Source: Bacteroidota bacterium (lineage in GTDB: Bacteria; Bacteroidota; Bacteroidia; Bacteroidales; UBA10428). Taken from it: a stretch of DNA of 7,502 nucleotides. The position numbers and the translations under genes were made by a program. Positions within the stretch are counted from its first letter, which is position 1. Every line of letters starts with the position of its first letter. The notes below the pieces were generated by a model, which saw only the letters and a list, made by a program, of their open reading frames with translations, was not told where the DNA came from and did no database searches. This document shows positions 4,672 through 7,502 of the stretch, piece after piece. Location: the NCBI GenBank assembly GCA_017860375.1, contig JAGDMB010000110.1:1-7502 (forward strand), given 5' to 3'.

Positions 4672-7502
4672 AGCTTTTTTTTAACCGTTTCCGATGCCGC
4701 CATGCCGACAGGAAAAATGCCACCAGTGCCGTGAGCAATACGAAAGGCAGGATTCTTAAATACAGCGGCACAAAAATAGCCTCCGTTTCACCGATCTGCA
4801 GGTATCCTGCCCAATAGTAAGGATGGGTTTTATGAGGGCTTGCGGATGCAAGGTATTTAATTTTTGCTTTCCGCAGGGCGTTGTTTTTTCCTTCTCCTTT
4901 TTTGATCTGGTGATAAAAGTGATGCATTATTTCAAGTCCCGATCTGTCCTCGACATTCCATAAGGTCATGATAAGGCTGGGGCAACCTGCATAAAGGAAT
5001 CCCCGGGCCAGGCTCATGATGCCTTCCCCTTTCTGCAAAACACCGTCTCCGCTTCGGCACGCGCTGAGAACCACCATCCTGGCATTCAGCTGCATGTTAT
5101 ACAACTCATACGTATTGAGCAATCCCTCATCCGGTCCGTTCAGCCAGGGGGTGAAGACCAGTTTTGAAAACATGGGATTCCGGTTGTCGATTATGGTATG
5201 CATTGCAAGGTGCAGGATACCGTAATCGGAGGCGAACGTTTTAAAGGCTTTTTCCGTAGCCATCGAATCGATCAGTTTCCTTCCTTTCAGGATGTCGGTC
5301 ACATACGATACCTCTTCATACGCACCGGGAAGGGGATTCAGATTTTCCATGCCGGTATGGGGATGAAAACGGGACCAGTACGCGGATGCATTGCCCTGGT
5401 ATGCAGGAGCCATGGCCAGCACTTCCCGGTTTCTATGCATGCCTTTTTTCAGGGGATCCTTAACCAGAAGTGAAGCCGAGTAGGAGTATCCCAGCGAATA
5501 TTTTTTCAGCAGGTAGCTCAGGTTTCTGTAATCCCTCGTTTCCGGACCGGGTACCTGATACAGCAAAATTTCAAAGGGAAGATAGGAAAGGATCTCATCA
5601 GGTACAAGAATGATTTTATCGGAAACGAGGTACTTTTCAACCGGCTTAAACAGGGTTTTATAAAGCTCATGCGAATAGGAACAAAACTTCCTGAAATGAT
5701 CGGTCTTATGCTGTGTCGGATCAAAATCCTGCAACTGCTGCAAAATGCCTTCCAGCGCCGTATTAAATTTCTCATGCAGGGGCAGGGTCAAACAATAAAT
5801 GCCTTTCCGGTTGAGAATGAATATACAAACGGATGTGTCCTCCATGTTGTATTCAACGAGGTTATATCCATGCACCAGGATTTTTTTAAGGTTTTTTTGC
5901 TGAATCAGGCTGCTGCGGTATTTTAATTCATAATACCGCGCATAGCTGCGCTCCAGCGAATCGATCAGGATCTCGTAATCCCTCTTCAGGTTCAGCAGGC
6001 TGTTTCGCCATTTCATCAGTTTCTGCGCATCCGGTAGTGATTTGCTTTCTTCTTCATATATCGTTTCTTCGGTTACGGAAATTTCGCGGAGAAGATCTTT
6101 CTCCTTTCGGCCGATCGATTCGGGAATGCCCCCGACCGATATGGCTGAATTGCTCTGAATGGAGGCAAGCAACAGGGTCGATTTGCTTCTTTCGCTGAAT
6201 TCAAAAGCTTTGTAAAGATAATCGACTGTGGATGTCCTGGTAAAAAGCTCCCGGCAAACCGACATGGCCTCATTCAGCGTGGCTTTTTCATTCTCGGCCA
6301 GAAAAAGACGGCTGTCGTTGTTCAGGTAGCCTCTCCGGATGATTTCAGCAAGGCTGATGCATTGTTCATAGATGGCGAGGCTTTTCATGAGAAATTCCAG
6401 GGAATCCGTAGCGAAATACTTCAATTTATAGGTTTTTGCCATGGATTTCATGCTGACCAGGAGATGCTGCCGGGAAAGTATAGTTTTTGGCAGGGAACTC
6501 ATGCCCGGGATGTATACAGCCTTGTCGGTATACAATGACAGGATGGATTGCTGATACCAGTATAAGGCTTTGTCATGTTGACCGTATAATTCATAGTACT
6601 TGCCCATGTTTACCTGCACTTCAGCAAGCTGTGGATTCCGGCTTCCCCATATTCCGTAACACAATGCCTGAGCCTCTTCAATGACCGGTTTTGCCAGGTC
6701 GGGTTTTTTCACATCAAGCAAAAGCCCCGAATAATCTGTCAGCAAAACGGCCAGGTCGACGGAATCCTGTTTGCTAATAACCTTTATCCCGGCAACGGCA
6801 CGCTTAAAATATTCCTCCGATAAACTATACTGTTTCATTTCACGGTATGCATTCGCGATGTTGCCATATAATAAGGTAAGGTATGAGGATTCGATTTTCA
6901 GACTGAGTTCTATCGCCTTGTTGTATTGCTCAATGGCTTGAGGATATTTTTTCATTCGTTTGTAAAGCACGCCAAGTCCATTATATAATGTGATGATATT
7001 GGATTTGTTGATTTCGGAAAATTCTTTAATTTCCTTGATAAGCAACAACGCGTTGTTGTAATATTCCTCCGCTTTGCTGTAATCGCCTGTTGCCGAAAAG
7101 ATCCTTCCTGACCTGGTATAGATGAAAATCAGGTACTCTAAATTATTTACCCCGCATGTTTTGTATATATTTTCTGCCCGGTGAATGAATTCAAAGGCTT
7201 TGTCGTATTGCCAGGTCTGGGAATAAAGCCCTCCCAGGTTCAACAGAGCAGGGATCAGGTCAGACGAATCGCGGGGATTGCACTTTAGCGAATAATCCAT
7301 TGATTTCAAAAGATCGATCCGGGCAAGTTCCCATTCGCCATCCCGGAAATAATCCGCACCCGTGTTGTTCAATATTTTAGAACTGTCGCACCATTCTTTT
7401 TTTTCATCCTGTGAGAAAAGACAGATCGGTTTTCCCGGTAAAAACAGGAAGACCAGGAGGAGAAATCCGGAAACAGGTTTAAACCAAAAGCTTTCTGCCT
7501 CA
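4631..7502 (-). CDS. Large TPR-CHAT caspase-like protease, predicted exported and C-terminally anchored (partial, N-terminus outside window)
   Basis: The frame is open from the right edge to the TAA at 4631-4633, giving 956 visible residues (numbered from the codon at 7501-7499). Residues 10-30 are a signal-peptide-like hydrophobic core (GFLLLVFLFLP). About seven TPR-like repeats follow at 44-323, with AEEYYNNAL- and AIEQYNKAIEL-type signatures. Next come the conserved FSERSKS segment near 435, a charged likely coiled coil, then the CHAT domain with LPFEILL, catalytic H768 (HLAMHT) and C815 (LSACRSG). One transmembrane helix lies at about 913-934, followed by the basic tail RHRKRLKK. CHAT proteins are caspase-like His/Cys proteases; TPRs usually sense partners. 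The topology puts the protease in the periplasm. The only in-window start is a TTG at 7372, which would cut off the signal peptide, so the true start is taken to be beyond 7502. Substrate unknown; partnership with the convergent sigma factor is inferred. Confidence 0.93.
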   Translation of the reverse strand, partial: EAESFWFKPVSGFLLLVFLFLPGKPICLFSQDEKKEWCDSSKILNNTGADYFRDGEWELARIDLLKSMDYSLKCNPRDSSDLIPALLNLGGLYSQTWQYDKAFEFIHRAENIYKTCGVNNLEYLIFIYTRSGRIFSATGDYSKAEEYYNNALLLIKEIKEFSEINKSNIITLYNGLGVLYKRMKKYPQAIEQYNKAIELSLKIESSYLTLLYGNIANAYREMKQYSLSEEYFKRAVAGIKVISKQDSVDLAVLLTDYSGLLLDVKKPDLAKPVIEEAQALCYGIWGSRNPQLAEVQVNMGKYYELYGQHDKALYWYQQSILSLYTDKAVYIPGMSSLPKTILSRQHLLVSMKSMAKTYKLKYFATDSLEFLMKSLAIYEQCISLAEIIRRGYLNNDSRLFLAENEKATLNEAMSVCRELFTRTSTVDYLYKAFEFSERSKSTLLLASIQSNSAISVGGIPESIGRKEKDLLREISVTEETIYEEESKSLPDAQKLMKWRNSLLNLKRDYEILIDSLERSYARYYELKYRSSLIQQKNLKKILVHGYNLVEYNMEDTSVCIFILNRKGIYCLTLPLHEKFNTALEGILQQLQDFDPTQHKTDHFRKFCSYSHELYKTLFKPVEKYLVSDKIILVPDEILSYLPFEILLYQVPGPETRDYRNLSYLLKKYSLGYSYSASLLVKDPLKKGMHRNREVLAMAPAYQGNASAYWSRFHPHTGMENLNPLPGAYEEVSYVTDILKGRKLIDSMATEKAFKTFASDYGILHLAMHTIIDNRNPMFSKLVFTPWLNGPDEGLLNTYELYNMQLNARMVVLSACRSGDGVLQKGEGIMSLARGFLYAGCPSLIMTLWNVEDRSGLEIMHHFYHQIKKGEGKNNALRKAKIKYLASASPHKTHPYYWAGYLQIGETEAIFVPLYLRILPFVLLTALVAFFLSAWRHRKRLKKSFSVQKNPSSPDRL

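Noticed and set aside
7370..7372. TTG at 7372 as the start of the TPR-CHAT gene
   Set aside because: The frame is open upstream to the window edge and encodes a plausible signal peptide directly before it.
4099..7502. Type III-E CRISPR (Craspase) locus suggested by TPR-CHAT plus sigma factor
   Set aside because: No CRISPR repeats, no gRAMP/Cas7-11, no Csx30-like gene, and the CHAT protein carries a signal-like N-terminus and a membrane anchor, unlike cytoplasmic Craspase.

Overview
The window looks like a chromosomal segment of a member of the Bacteroidota, probably an environmental Bacteroidales or Marinilabiliales-like lineage. This rests on the FabI sequence type, the repeated presence of the Bacteroidota -7 promoter element (TAnnTTTG) before genes, the lack of strong Shine-Dalgarno sequences, and the pairing of a small sigma-70-family factor with a large TPR-CHAT protein. 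The lineage is an inference from sequence style. No rRNA, tRNA, CRISPR array or insertion sequence was seen.

Left part (1-1095, minus strand): the N-terminal 365 residues of an AsmA-family envelope protein whose 3' end lies outside the window. It is divergent from recN across a 242-bp intergenic region (1096-1337), which holds an in-phase array of heptamers (TTGGTTC/CTGGTTC). Middle part (1338-3917, plus strand): recN, complete and with all ABC/SMC motifs, then fabI, the enoyl-ACP reductase, complete and with the catalytic Tyr/Lys pair. fabI has its own exact TAnnTTTG promoter element and a bulged intrinsic terminator. These are ordinary housekeeping genes.

Right part (4099-7502) is the most interesting. 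A GTG-started small sigma-70-family factor (ECF-like, regions 2 and 4) is convergent with a very large minus-strand TPR-CHAT protein, and their 3' ends overlap by 41 bp. The CHAT reading frame stays open to the right edge of the window. The extra in-frame sequence beyond the last possible in-window start codon (a TTG at 7372) encodes a typical signal-peptide hydrophobic core. With a single transmembrane helix and a basic tail at the C-terminus, the predicted topology puts the TPR repeats and the His/Cys CHAT protease in the periplasm, with a short cytoplasmic tail. The sigma gene is preceded by three TGATTTG half-sites, two forming a perfect palindrome over the likely -33 element. A reasonable but unproven reading is an envelope sensor-protease functionally linked to a dedicated sigma factor.
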